Assembly (NCBI RefSeq): GCF_008973665.1
Contig: NZ_WACP01000011.1
Span: 186,001 to 250,000, forward strand
Direction of reading: 5' to 3'
From: Paenibacillus tengchongensis
Lineage (GTDB): Bacteria; Bacillota; Bacilli; Paenibacillales; Paenibacillaceae
DNA length: 64,000 bases
Made by a program: the position numbers and the translations under genes. This document shows positions 26,107 through 34,536 of this stretch, in pieces (the first letter of the stretch is position 1; each line of letters begins with the position of its first letter). Under the pieces are notes generated by a model. It was not told the origin of the DNA. It saw nothing but the letters and a program-made list of their open reading frames with translations, and did not search any database.

Positions 26107-26394
26107 GTGATATCTGAAAGCTATACGCTGGGAATTGCAGCAGATCAGGTTGAGGAAATTGCAGCAACCAGGAATAAGATAGAACATGCTATGCGGCATG
26201 CATCCCCAGCCGCCATTGACAGCCTCCGAACCATTAAAGCTCAGCTGGAGGAGACGCTGGAATTCATTATGAATTCTGATGTAACATGCAGCGTGAATTT
26301 GACGGAGCTTGTTAATGGTTTCAAGATTTCACTGCGCAGTTGTACAGGGAATATCAATGATGCTTCTGAGGTTATTGGAAGGACGCGATTGTAA
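26107..26394 (+). CDS. Hypothetical protein, 95 aa, paralogue of the next gene
   Basis: A GTG at 26107 follows GGAGGG by six bases and is preferred over an in-frame ATG at 26050. The protein is helical, with KIEHAMRHASPAAIDSLRTI and NSDVTCSVNLTELVNGFKIS near the end. The C-terminal NSDVT...N..E....K..L motif recurs in the next gene, so the two are probably diverged duplicates. It ends on the A of the next ATG. Confidence 0.6.
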   Translation: MISESYTLGIAADQVEEIAATRNKIEHAMRHASPAAIDSLRTIKAQLEETLEFIMNSDVTCSVNLTELVNGFKISLRSCTGNINDASEVIGRTRL

Positions 26395-26630
26395 TGTCTT
26401 TACTATTTCGGGATGTGTACGATCTGTTATCGGGGGCCAGACAGTCGGCGGAGGCAGTCGGCGTTGATATGCTTCGTGTCTCCGGCTGTGGGATGCAGGC
26501 TGTTTTAAACGAGGAGCAAAGGCGGCTGGCTGAGAATTACATGACCCTGTATAATTCGGATGTGACTATTCATTGTAATTTTAAGGAGACTTTAAGCAAT
26601 ATTAAAGTTTGCCTGAAACGTTTGGAGTGA
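26394..26630 (+). CDS. Hypothetical protein, 78 aa, paralogue of the previous gene
   Basis: A 78-residue protein overlapping the previous stop by one base (TAATG). DVYDLLSGARQSAEAVGVDM is followed by YNSDVTIHCNFKETLSNIKV, which aligns with the end of the previous protein. The operon ends here at a terminator (26661-26690). Confidence 0.6.
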   Translation: MSLLFRDVYDLLSGARQSAEAVGVDMLRVSGCGMQAVLNEEQRRLAENYMTLYNSDVTIHCNFKETLSNIKVCLKRLE

Positions 26631-26660
26631 CTTAGCCAAAACGGAATTACATAAACATGA

Positions 26661-26690
26661 AGAAGCGGGACAACTGTCCCGCTTCTTTTG
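26661..26690 (+). terminator. Terminator of the metallopeptidase operon
   Basis: AGAAGCGGGA pairs with TCCCGCTTCT and is followed by TTTT. Confidence 0.8.
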
Positions 26691-26723
26691 CATGCATATT
26701 TAGAGCGATCTCCCATCATTTCG

Positions 26724-26753
26724 CAACCGAATCTGTCTATACCCCGACCACTA
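26724..26753 (+). promoter_or_regulatory. ECF-type promoter P2 (CAAC-N17-CGACCACTA)
   Basis: CAAC at 26724-26727 and CGACCACTA at 26745-26753 are again separated by 17 bases. P2 lies 34 bases before the lytic transglycosylase start. Confidence 0.75.
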
Positions 26754-26787
26754 TTTAACGAAGGGAATAAAGGGAGGAGTGTCGACT

Positions 26788-27372
26788 ATGATGAAAACGA
26801 TGTATAGGTCTATCATAATTGTCTTACTGCTAATGATTGCCGCTTGTTCAGCAACTGACAGTGGGGAATACCGGGGCAAAGCTGCACCGCAGCATCAGCG
26901 AATCCTTGCCACCGCCCACAGCCTGGCATTAGAAAAGGGGCGGGTGGAACATGCCCTTGCGGCTCACATGATCAGCCAAAAGCTTAGCCGCCAAAAATCG
27001 GATGAATATGCATCGCTCATTATTAAGCATTCGGCAGCATATCAAGTTGATCCTTATTTAGTATTGGCCATCATGGAAGCGGAAACTGGTGGCACCTATG
27101 ACCGGCGGTTGGTCGGAGAACATGGAGATACCGGACTTATGCAAATTCTGCCTTCTACGCAAAAATACATGGGGATTAAGGGGAGCTTGTTTGAACCATC
27201 GGTCAATATACAGACAGGATCGAAATATCTGGCTTACTGCCAGAAGCGGTTCGGATATAGGCTTGGAATTGTTGCATATAACCAGGGAGAGGGGAATGTA
27301 AGGAAAGGAACATACAGTAAAGCTTATTTGTACAGAATTGAGCGGATTATGGCTGCGATCAGGAACCCATAG
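26788..27372 (+). CDS. Lipoprotein lytic transglycosylase (SLT domain)
   Basis: A protein of about 194 residues from the ATG at 26788, after AGGGAGG. A signal sequence with lipobox (LLLMIAACSA) makes it a membrane-anchored lipoprotein. The SLT domain spans about residues 72-190: VDPYLVLAIMEAETGG with the catalytic Glu in MEAETGGTYD, GDTGLMQILPSTQKYMGI, and VAYNQGEGNV. It cleaves peptidoglycan glycan strands outside the membrane. It has its own ECF-type promoter and terminators on both sides, so it is a separate unit of the same regulon. Wall remodelling for passage or assembly of a structure is an inference. Confidence 0.9.
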   Translation: MMKTMYRSIIIVLLLMIAACSATDSGEYRGKAAPQHQRILATAHSLALEKGRVEHALAAHMISQKLSRQKSDEYASLIIKHSAAYQVDPYLVLAIMEAETGGTYDRRLVGEHGDTGLMQILPSTQKYMGIKGSLFEPSVNIQTGSKYLAYCQKRFGYRLGIVAYNQGEGNVRKGTYSKAYLYRIERIMAAIRNP

Positions 27373-27406
27373 TCTTAGTGGAAATAAATAACAGATTCTG
27401 TTTGCC

Positions 27407-27437
27407 AAAACCCACCCCCGATATCGGGGGTTTTTTT
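27407..27437 (+). terminator. Terminator after the lytic transglycosylase
   Basis: CCCCCGATATCGGGGG is a perfect palindrome flanked by AAAACC and a run of seven T residues. Confidence 0.85.
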
Positions 27438-27440
27438 ATG

Positions 27441-27470
27441 CAACCCGGCTCCGGTGTGGGACGACCACTA
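27441..27470 (+). promoter_or_regulatory. ECF-type promoter P3 (CAAC-N17-CGACCACTA)
   Basis: CAAC at 27441-27444 and CGACCACTA at 27462-27470, spacing 17. It lies just after a terminator and drives the second sigma factor. Confidence 0.75.
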
Positions 27471-27512
27471 ATAGTATCGGCATTTGAAATCGATGACAGG
27501 GAGCTGGAAGGT

Positions 27513-27599
27513 ATGCGAATGATCTGTATTTTTGTCCATGGCGGCTTACTTACTAACGGTTATCAAAAGACGGCGCAAGGGGGTAAGCAGCTTGACTAG
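27513..27599 (+). CDS. Leader micro-ORF, 28 aa, overlapping the second sigma factor
   Basis: The ATG at 27513 lies downstream of AGGGAGCTGGAAGG. The frame (MRMICIFVHGGLLTNGYQKT and eight more residues) ends at TAG 27597-27599, overlapping the sigma factor's TTG start by eight bases. This repeats the layout seen after P1. It may couple or limit translation of the sigma factor. Confidence 0.4.
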   Translation: MRMICIFVHGGLLTNGYQKTAQGGKQLD

Positions 27600-28551
27600 C
27601 CGCAACTATCAACTCCTGCGCAGAAAAGGGATTCAAGATCTTCATAATATGGAGTTGCTTGAAGCCTGCAATAGTGACAAGGATCTTTTGGGCGATTTTT
27701 TGATGGCTAACCGTGACTTTATATTCTCTATTCTGATGCATTATAAAGGCAATATAGAAGAACTGCGGACGAAGTTTCGGGTAACCGAAGAAGAACTGTT
27801 TCAGCATGCCTGCATTGGCGTCATAACTGCTTTACGTGACTTCGATTTTCACAGGGGCATTAAATTCACTACATATGTGGTTCGGCCGATTTTGTGGGAA
27901 ATCAATCTGCTCTTGTATAATGATTCGCAGGCGGTCCGGTTAAGCCGAGGCGCGGTGGATCTGATCAAAAAAATGGTGGAAATTGAAGAAATCTTGGGAC
28001 ACCGTCCCGACGAAAAGGAAATGGCGGAGCTGCTTCAGGTTTCCGTTGACCGCTATCGGGAAATCGCTATGTTCAGCAATGATCTCGAGCACTATGACGG
28101 CATGGAGAATTTCGACATTGCAGATTCCCGTACCTGTGATTTTGAGGATTCCGTTGCTAACCGACTTTATGTACAGTCACTGCTTGAGGACAGCAGGTTC
28201 TCCGACTTTGAGAAACAAGTGATGCGGCTGATCATGGAAGAAGTCAATAATGCGCAAATTGCAGAGAGGCTGCAAGTATATCCCATGACAATCAGCCGAA
28301 CGATTAACCGAATCCGGAATAAGATTAATGAACAAGACATGGAAGATGCTCCACAGGCTGATGCTGCTTCTTCAAAGTACGACCGGGAGATATCGCTTGT
28401 AGCCGAAGAGACCCGGGAGAGACAAACCCTGCTTGGCATTCATGATGTCAGCGAGCTTCTTGAGGTGTGCGGCTGCCAGGCTTCAACCTACTCAACGAGA
28501 GTTCTGTATTACATCCGTCAAAAGGCAGTTCAGCAAGTTTCCGGATTATAG
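27592..28551 (+). CDS. Sigma-70 family factor with regions 2, 3 and 4
   Basis: A protein of about 319 residues. A TTG at 27592 follows AAGGGGG and is preferred over an ATG at 27538, which has no ribosome binding site. Region 2 lies at about residues 30-110 (FRVTEEELFQHACIGVITAL, then FDFHRGIKFTTYVVRPILWE). Region 3 covers HRPDEKEMAELLQVSVDRYR. Region 4 covers about 195-245 (FSDFEKQVMRLIMEEVNNAQ, then IAERLQVYPMTISRTINRI). A tail of about 75 residues has no clear match. It is driven by P3, so it may form a cascade below the first sigma factor. Confidence 0.85.
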   Translation: MTSRNYQLLRRKGIQDLHNMELLEACNSDKDLLGDFLMANRDFIFSILMHYKGNIEELRTKFRVTEEELFQHACIGVITALRDFDFHRGIKFTTYVVRPILWEINLLLYNDSQAVRLSRGAVDLIKKMVEIEEILGHRPDEKEMAELLQVSVDRYREIAMFSNDLEHYDGMENFDIADSRTCDFEDSVANRLYVQSLLEDSRFSDFEKQVMRLIMEEVNNAQIAERLQVYPMTISRTINRIRNKINEQDMEDAPQADAASSKYDREISLVAEETRERQTLLGIHDVSELLEVCGCQASTYSTRVLYYIRQKAVQQVSGL

Positions 28552-28582
28552 TTGAACTTATGCGAAACATGGTGAGGATATT

Positions 28583-28876
28583 ATGGAATATATACTTTAT
28601 TACTATTATAATGAAACTTGTGGCTCTTGCCGCAAATTTCATACCATCATTGATCAATTGGAGCAGGAACGGCCATGTTTGAAAGTTGAACGTATCCAAG
28701 TGGATCAGAACACACATCCCGAAATAGCTTATACACCGACCATTGTCATTAGTTATAGCAATAATGAACTGGGAAGATTCAGCAGTGCTATCTCCAAAAG
28801 ATCAATTGATAGCTGGCTGGATCAGATAGAGGTATATATTACGAATTATTTAGAACGCGATAACCTGACAACATAA
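28583..28876 (+). CDS. Thioredoxin-like protein
   Basis: A 97-residue protein with a thioredoxin fold: YILYYYYNETCGSCRKFH, with the redox pair CGSC at 13-16, and the cis-Pro equivalent in YTPTIVIS. It is cytoplasmic with no signal peptide. It starts 31 bases after the sigma factor stop and may be co-transcribed with it. The CGSC motif and Cys-poor context suggest an oxidoreductase or redox switch for the locus. Confidence 0.8.
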   Translation: MEYILYYYYNETCGSCRKFHTIIDQLEQERPCLKVERIQVDQNTHPEIAYTPTIVISYSNNELGRFSSAISKRSIDSWLDQIEVYITNYLERDNLTT

Positions 28877-28901
28877 GAAAACATACAGAAGAGGGCAATC
28901 T

Positions 28902-29813
28902 ATGGCAAAGGTACACTTACGCAAGGCTTATTTTATCGGCATTCATGTTTTATTGGTTATCTTCATATTCACGACGCTTTATGCTTCTTTTCCCTGGATA
29001 CGGGTCAAAGTGAAAGAGCTGATTGATCCTGCCGACCGGGTCTATACCATCGCCCACCGGGGCGCCTCAGGGTATGCTCCCGAGAATACAATGCCTGCTT
29101 TCGAGTTGGCGCTCGGGATGAAGGCGGATTCGGTTGAGCTTGATATTCATCTGACGAAGGATGGCATTCCTGTTGTCATTCATGATGATACGGTGAACCG
29201 TACGACGAACGGAAAGGGGTATGTGAAGAATATGACCCTGCAGCAGATTGAACAGCTCGATGCGGGTTCCTGGTTCAACGAAGCGTATCCGATGTTCGCC
29301 CGGGAGAGCTACGCAGGTGTCCGAATTCCGACACTGGAACAGGTGTTCGAGACTTTCGGCAAGGAGCTTCATTATGTGCTTGAGATTAAGGCACCCAAGC
29401 CGGACAGGAATATCGAATCCATTATCAATGATCTGATTATCGAATACGATCTGGAGGATGAGGTGGCGATCCATTCTTTCAGCGCCTCCAGTCTGCGGAA
29501 GTTTCACAAGCTTAATCCTGATATTCCGCTATATCAGCTCATTTGGTACGATTATACGGCAGCCCGGGTTTCGGATTCTTTTCTGGCAGATGTCAAGACG
29601 TATGCCGTCGGCATCGGCCCGAACTTCCAGAGCATCAGCGCAACCTATGTGGCACAGGTAAGGAAAGCCGGACTCAAGGTGATCCCCTATACTGTAAATT
29701 ACCAGGTCAACATGGATAAAGCATATCTGTGGGGAGTAGACGGAGTATACACGAATTATCCCGACCGCTTCCTGGAAGTGATCGAAACGAACAGAGAGAA
29801 CGCCAACTGGTAA
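28902..29813 (+). CDS. Membrane-anchored glycerophosphodiester phosphodiesterase
   Basis: A 303-residue protein. One transmembrane helix (residues 12-30) places the enzyme outside the membrane. The GDPD domain starts at 48: IAHRGASGYAPENTMPAFEL, with HRG and the metal-binding E-x-D (VELDIHLTKDG), then VVIHDDTVNRTTNG. The reaction is hydrolysis of glycerophosphodiesters to an alcohol and glycerol-3-phosphate. It is 25 bases after the thioredoxin-like gene and could be read through from it. A palindromic terminator follows. Confidence 0.92.
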   Translation: MAKVHLRKAYFIGIHVLLVIFIFTTLYASFPWIRVKVKELIDPADRVYTIAHRGASGYAPENTMPAFELALGMKADSVELDIHLTKDGIPVVIHDDTVNRTTNGKGYVKNMTLQQIEQLDAGSWFNEAYPMFARESYAGVRIPTLEQVFETFGKELHYVLEIKAPKPDRNIESIINDLIIEYDLEDEVAIHSFSASSLRKFHKLNPDIPLYQLIWYDYTAARVSDSFLADVKTYAVGIGPNFQSISATYVAQVRKAGLKVIPYTVNYQVNMDKAYLWGVDGVYTNYPDRFLEVIETNRENANW

Positions 29814-29838
29814 TGCTGGCGGGAATAGTAGAGCAAAC

Positions 29839-29868
29839 AAAGGACCTTTCGATCGAAAGGTCCTTTTC
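29839..29868. terminator. Bidirectional palindromic terminator
   Basis: AAAGGACCTTTC pairs with GAAAGGTCCTTT around GATC and is followed by T residues. It lies between the convergent GDPD and alpha-glucosidase genes. Confidence 0.8.
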
Positions 29869-29939
29869 GTTATTATGCTGTGAAGGCGAAGTTTGTCCAT
29901 ACCGGGCGATACTTGCTAATAATGTCTGCTGCTTCGCTA

Positions 29940-31649
29940 TTAGGCGCCGGGCAGCTCAAGCCGCTGGTACACCAGCCCTTCATAAGGCTTAAGCGTACCT
30001 GTCCGGTGACATGGTGGTTTAGTCCCGTCCGGATCGCTGCCCAAGAGGAAGGAGGCGCCTTCGAGCCGCGCAGCGTCTTTTTCCGGAAGCTCCCAATGTG
30101 CGTGCTCACCTGAGAAGTTAAGCAGGATGAGCCATTCTTCAGCTTCGTCATACCGGCGGTAAGCAAAGATTTGCTCATGATCCTCCAGCAGCACATCAAA
30201 CTTACCGTAGACCATGACAGGATGCTCTTTGCGCAGACGGATTAATGTTCGGTAAAAGTTGAACACCGAGCCCGAGTCGTCCCTTTGCGCCTTCACATTC
30301 ACTTCCGGATAATCGGGATGAACGGGCAGCCAGGGGGTTCCATCAGAAAAGCCGGCGTTAGGGCTATCATCCCACTGCATGGGGGTTCTTGCATGGTCAC
30401 GCGATTTCCGCCGGATACGCTCCATAATAAGATCTTCCGGCTCGCCGCGCTCCCGTACCATCACATCATAATATGCATGCGCTTGTTGTTCGTTGAAGTC
30501 TTCGATCCGTTGCAGTCCGGGATGATTGGTCATTCCAAGCTCCTCGCCCTGCAGGATAAAAGGCGTACCCTTAAGGGTGTGCAGCATAATCGCCAGCATT
30601 TTGGCGGACTCGTTGCGGTATTGCCCCTGATCACCGAAGGTGGCCACCATGCGGGGCTGATCGTGATTGCTCAAATACAGGCCAAACCAGCCTCCGGGTT
30701 CTCCGACGTCCTTCTGCCATTTCAGCATTACTTTGCGCAGATCGTCCAGGGTCCATTCCTTGCTCTGCCACTGATCCTCATCGAGATCCGCCAGCTTGGA
30801 GGCTTCAGCCGACAGCACCATGCTTAACTCACGCCGCTCGGGCTTTGTGTACATGAGTACATCATCCTCAGTTACCTTGGAGGTTTCACCGGCTGTAAAA
30901 ATAGGATATTTAGAGAACACCTCATCGTTCATTTCACGCAAAAACTCATGAATCCGCGGACCGTTCTTCGTATAAGGCTCGCCGCTGGCCTGCAGCTTCG
31001 ACTCCTCTGTGTCCGGAAAGCGCTGATCCTTGGAAATCGAGTTCACTGCATCAATGCGGAAGCCGTCAATGCCTTTGTCCAGCCAAAACTTCATAATCTT
31101 ATACATCTCGGCGCGCAGCTCCGGGTTATCCCAGTTTAAGTCTGGCTGCTTGGCATTATAAAGATGGAGATAATACTCACCGGTGCTTTCATCAAAGGTC
31201 CAGGCGGATTTTCCGAGATAGGAGGTCCAGTTATTGGGAGGGCCGCCGTCCTCAGACGCCGGGCGCCAAATATAGAAATCGCGGTAGCGGCTGTCCCGGG
31301 AGGACTTGGCGTCTATAAACCACGGATGCACGTCCGATGTATGATTGAGCACCAGATCCATAATCAGGCGGATGCTTCGCTTATGCAGCTCATCCAAGAG
31401 TTGTTTCCACTCTGCGATGGTTCCATACTCAGGCTGGATCGCACGATAATCTTTAATATCATAACCGTTGTCCACGTTCGGGGACAGATAGACAGGGGAG
31501 AGCCAGACCGTATCAATGCCAAGCTCGGATAAATATTCAATCTTAGAGAGCAGGCCGTTCAGATCGCCGATGCCGTCTCCGTCGCTGTCCTTAAAGCTTC
31601 GTAAATAGACTTGATAGATTACATTTTCTTTCCAGTAGGTTGTATGCAT
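29940..31649 (-). CDS. malL: GH13 oligo-1,6-glucosidase / alpha-glucosidase
   Basis: A 569-residue cytoplasmic enzyme with standard GH13 blocks: DLVLNHTSDVHPWF, DGFRIDAVNSISK with the nucleophile Asp, TAGETSKVTED with the acid/base Glu, and SNHDQPR with the third carboxylate. The B-domain and the end match MalL/oligo-1,6-glucosidase types (isomaltose, maltose, short dextrins). Trehalose-6-phosphate hydrolase is the main alternative and cannot be excluded by eye. Transcribed alone, with no PTS or ABC gene adjacent. Confidence 0.88.
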   Translation of the reverse strand: MHTTYWKENVIYQVYLRSFKDSDGDGIGDLNGLLSKIEYLSELGIDTVWLSPVYLSPNVDNGYDIKDYRAIQPEYGTIAEWKQLLDELHKRSIRLIMDLVLNHTSDVHPWFIDAKSSRDSRYRDFYIWRPASEDGGPPNNWTSYLGKSAWTFDESTGEYYLHLYNAKQPDLNWDNPELRAEMYKIMKFWLDKGIDGFRIDAVNSISKDQRFPDTEESKLQASGEPYTKNGPRIHEFLREMNDEVFSKYPIFTAGETSKVTEDDVLMYTKPERRELSMVLSAEASKLADLDEDQWQSKEWTLDDLRKVMLKWQKDVGEPGGWFGLYLSNHDQPRMVATFGDQGQYRNESAKMLAIMLHTLKGTPFILQGEELGMTNHPGLQRIEDFNEQQAHAYYDVMVRERGEPEDLIMERIRRKSRDHARTPMQWDDSPNAGFSDGTPWLPVHPDYPEVNVKAQRDDSGSVFNFYRTLIRLRKEHPVMVYGKFDVLLEDHEQIFAYRRYDEAEEWLILLNFSGEHAHWELPEKDAARLEGASFLLGSDPDGTKPPCHRTGTLKPYEGLVYQRLELPGA

Positions 31650-31845
31650 TGGCGGCTCCTTTCGCTATCATTCTCCTAGTTCATTACCCATAATAACCGG
31701 GATAAATCGGTATAGAAAAGACTACAAAGCACAGGTTCTTATTTTCACAAATTTGGCAATAGCACAGGTGATCGGGGGAAGGTCTGATACGAGGTAATCT
31801 AGAATATACGTATATTTCCATATTGTGAGAATGGAGTTGAGGATC

Positions 31846-32316
31846 ATGAGCGATAAGATGGTGGCTGTCTTAAGAAGACAGCTTGAACCTACGCTGGAAA
31901 TGCTGAGGCAACTGATCGATGTATGCCCGGAGGATTTATGGATGGATGCCCGCCAGAAGTACTGGAAGCAAATATTTCACGCGACTACCAGTTTGAAGTT
32001 TTGGTTCAGGCAGAAGAAGGAGGAAGTGTTTATCATCCCTGATCTCGGGAAGGATGTAACCGAAGCGATGGATGAGGAATGCACCGGCTATCCTACCCAA
32101 GCGGAAATGACGGCGTACGTAGAGGAGATATTGGGTGTTGCTTATCAATTTATGGATGACCTTACCGATGACAGCTTGCTGGAGCCTTGTGTACTGTTCG
32201 CAGAGATTACAAAAGCCGATGTAGTCCTGATGCAAATCCGGCATGTTCAACATCATGTAGGCTGCTGTAATCACATTCTCACTGCTAAGCGTCTCGAAGC
32301 CGTAAGGTGGTTATGA
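31846..32316 (+). CDS. DinB-like protein
   Basis: A protein of about 156 residues from the ATG at 31846, after TTGAGGATC. A four-helix bundle is suggested by RRQLEPTLEMLRQLIDVCPE, KQIFHATTSLKFWFRQK and QIRHVQHHVGCCNHILT, where the His cluster matches the metal site of DinB-family proteins. The activity of such proteins (often thiol-linked transferases) is unknown here. It is 21 bases before the next gene and probably co-transcribed. Confidence 0.75.
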   Translation: MSDKMVAVLRRQLEPTLEMLRQLIDVCPEDLWMDARQKYWKQIFHATTSLKFWFRQKKEEVFIIPDLGKDVTEAMDEECTGYPTQAEMTAYVEEILGVAYQFMDDLTDDSLLEPCVLFAEITKADVVLMQIRHVQHHVGCCNHILTAKRLEAVRWL

Positions 32317-32337
32317 GACAGGAGGGACGGAATCCGG

Positions 32338-32784
32338 ATGGTTTATGAATTTGACAGTGAGATCAAGCTGCTGGAAGGCAAAATGAAATGGAAGGTGGTT
32401 TATTTCCCATATTCATCCAAAGAGGAATTTGGTACTAACGGTAAAGTGCCGGTTGAAATCTCTATCGACGGGCATGAGTTTGAGCATACGCTGTTGCCAT
32501 CCAAAAACGGGCATTACTTTGTGTATAATGAATGGATTCGCAGAGCGGTACATAAAGAGCTGGGAGATACACTGCATGTTATTCTTCGAAAAAGCGAAGG
32601 GAAGCGTGAAGTTGTTGTCCCTGAAGCCATCGCAAACACTCTTGCAGCCCACGACATGCTGAGCACCTTCCTGAGTCAGCCTGATTACATCAAGCGGGAG
32701 CAGATCAACCATATTGAGCTTGCCAAAAAGGAAGAAACCAGAAACAACCGCATCATGGCTTTAGTACAAAAATTAAATGCGTAG
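32338..32784 (+). CDS. YdeI/OmpD-associated-like protein (DUF1905-type)
   Basis: A 148-residue soluble protein. The N-terminal domain resembles DUF1905 (SEIKLLEGKMKWKVVYFPYS, then GKVPVEISIDG). The C-terminal part resembles the YdeI/OmdA family (DYIKREQINHIELAKKEETR). Function is unknown; family members are linked to stress and bacteriocin protection in some bacteria. It is encoded just after the DinB-like gene. Confidence 0.7.
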   Translation: MVYEFDSEIKLLEGKMKWKVVYFPYSSKEEFGTNGKVPVEISIDGHEFEHTLLPSKNGHYFVYNEWIRRAVHKELGDTLHVILRKSEGKREVVVPEAIANTLAAHDMLSTFLSQPDYIKREQINHIELAKKEETRNNRIMALVQKLNA

Positions 32785-33401
32785 AACGAAATTGAGTCAT
32801 CCCGCAAATGCGGCCAAAGCAGATTGCGGGATGACTGCGGGATAAATCATTTATATATAACTTATAAATGTTATTATGTGGTAATTTATTAGAAGTTGTG
32901 AGGTGATCAATTTAAAACCTATGATCGTCAATGTTTAGATACGCTGCAATGCAGCGTGAAATCATACAACGAACAAATAAAAAATTTGCGAGCAATTAAA
33001 AAATCTTTACGAGCAATAAAATCGGGACTAAAAAGCAAAAATGAGAGCAAATGCACACAGTATCATGTATAGCAAATCAGACACAGAAACGGCCGTGAAA
33101 TCACTTAAATCAGTTTATTTACTTACTACTTTTTCACAAAACCCGTATTTTGTACATATGTATACAAACATACCAACACCTCTACACAGCTATCGATGAT
33201 GATTTTAATTAAAAAAACAAATGAATGACCTGCAGATAAATTTATGGAGTACAATATTTTATTTGTACTCCATTTCTTGAATATTGATGTCCATACGTAA
33301 TACAAATATCTGGTAACTTTATTTTTACAACCTAACCTTAACCCTTATGCAACTCCAATTGCCAATAGCCATAGCTCCATAGCTGCAACGAAATAATGAG
33401 C
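32785..33401. other. 617-base AT-rich intergenic region without a gene
   Basis: No ORF with a ribosome binding site is seen. A hairpin lies near the left end (GTCATCCCGCAA with TTGCGGGATGAC, 32793-32832, no T run). Three imperfect copies of a motif like RCGAGCAATWAAAA lie in 32960-33025. It may be decayed DNA separating the YdeI-like gene from the APH-like gene. Confidence 0.5.
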
Positions 33402-34316
33402 CTAATCCGACAGTGCTCGCATGATGTTGGATTTCGCCTCTGCCGCAATCGCTTCATTCCCGTCATCGACCGCTTGCATCAAGATCAGTACGGGGATGTA
33501 TACCGCGATCAGCCGCGCCAGCAGCTTCGTTTCCTCGTCCGCTCCTCCGTAAGTTTCGAAAAATACGCCGCGAGCATAAGGTGGTAAAAAGCTGTAGGCA
33601 ACGCTCAAATCGCAAGCCGGATGGCCTACGCTCAGATCGCCCCAATCAATGATGCCGGAAACGATCCCATTCTCATTCACAAGCATATTTTTAAAATGAA
33701 GATCGCCATGTAGCAGTGCATTCACCGCCTCGACACGGTCCGTTTGCAACCTGCTAACATACGCTTCGATCACACCGGACTCCTCCGGCGACAAGTGTTC
33801 AACCACCTTCGATAGAAAGCCCTCCAATTTCACTTTGCGCGATGCGATGTCCGTCAAGCTTCGATGATCTTGCTGAACTCCGCACTTCAGCGCCGCCTGC
33901 ACCGGAAACTCATGCAATCTCCGCAAAAATTTCGCCAGCGTCTCTGCCGATAAAGCCCGGCATTCTTCCGTCAAACCGATGGGGAAATCTCCTGGCACGT
34001 AGGCATAGCCAAGAAATGGTGCCGGGTATTCGTCACTTGCTTCGCCATAAAACAACGGTTTCGGATAGGGGATGGTCATATATGCCTCCAGCTTCGGCAG
34101 CAGCTTCCCTTCCATTCGAATCGAGCCAACTGCAATCGTTCTTCTTGGAAACCGGAACACGTACTCGTCACCGATGAGAAAAACCGTATTGTCCCAGCCC
34201 CAGCCCAATCGCTTCACTTGCTTCGATGACAGCTGAGGGAATTGTCTGCCGATCAGCGTCCGTGCCTGCTCTTCGTTAACCTCCCACTCCGCATCCCATA
34301 CATTCGTTCCTCCCAT
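33402..34316 (-). CDS. Aminoglycoside phosphotransferase family kinase (APH-like)
   Basis: A 304-residue protein with the APH kinase core: GWDNTVFLIGDEYVFRFPRR (nucleotide-binding lobe), the catalytic loop LHGDLHFKNMLVNENG, and the metal-binding IDWGDLSVGHPACDL. Length fits the family. It may phosphorylate an aminoglycoside, a macrolide or an unrelated small metabolite; resistance is not shown. It lies between two AT-rich stretches and has no operon partner. Confidence 0.88.
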   Translation of the reverse strand: MGGTNVWDAEWEVNEEQARTLIGRQFPQLSSKQVKRLGWGWDNTVFLIGDEYVFRFPRRTIAVGSIRMEGKLLPKLEAYMTIPYPKPLFYGEASDEYPAPFLGYAYVPGDFPIGLTEECRALSAETLAKFLRRLHEFPVQAALKCGVQQDHRSLTDIASRKVKLEGFLSKVVEHLSPEESGVIEAYVSRLQTDRVEAVNALLHGDLHFKNMLVNENGIVSGIIDWGDLSVGHPACDLSVAYSFLPPYARGVFFETYGGADEETKLLARLIAVYIPVLILMQAVDDGNEAIAAEAKSNIMRALSD

Positions 34317-34536
34317 GAAATATCTGCCTCCTCGTTCCTTACTTTATTTAGACGTTTACATTCCCTGGAAGTTACGTATAACTGCATATATGTTCCCCTT
34401 TCTTTGAATACTGTGCTCAGGTACCGCCAGCGGAAAGGCCATGCGATTCAAACCGTCTTCGATTGCCGGATTCATCATTCATCCTGGATTCCGGCAACCC
34501 ATAACGTTGTTACAAATGGCCATCCTAAACCATCAG

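Noticed and set aside
32793..32832. Hairpin after the YdeI-like gene
   Set aside because: Stem is good, but no T run follows, so it was not listed as a terminator.
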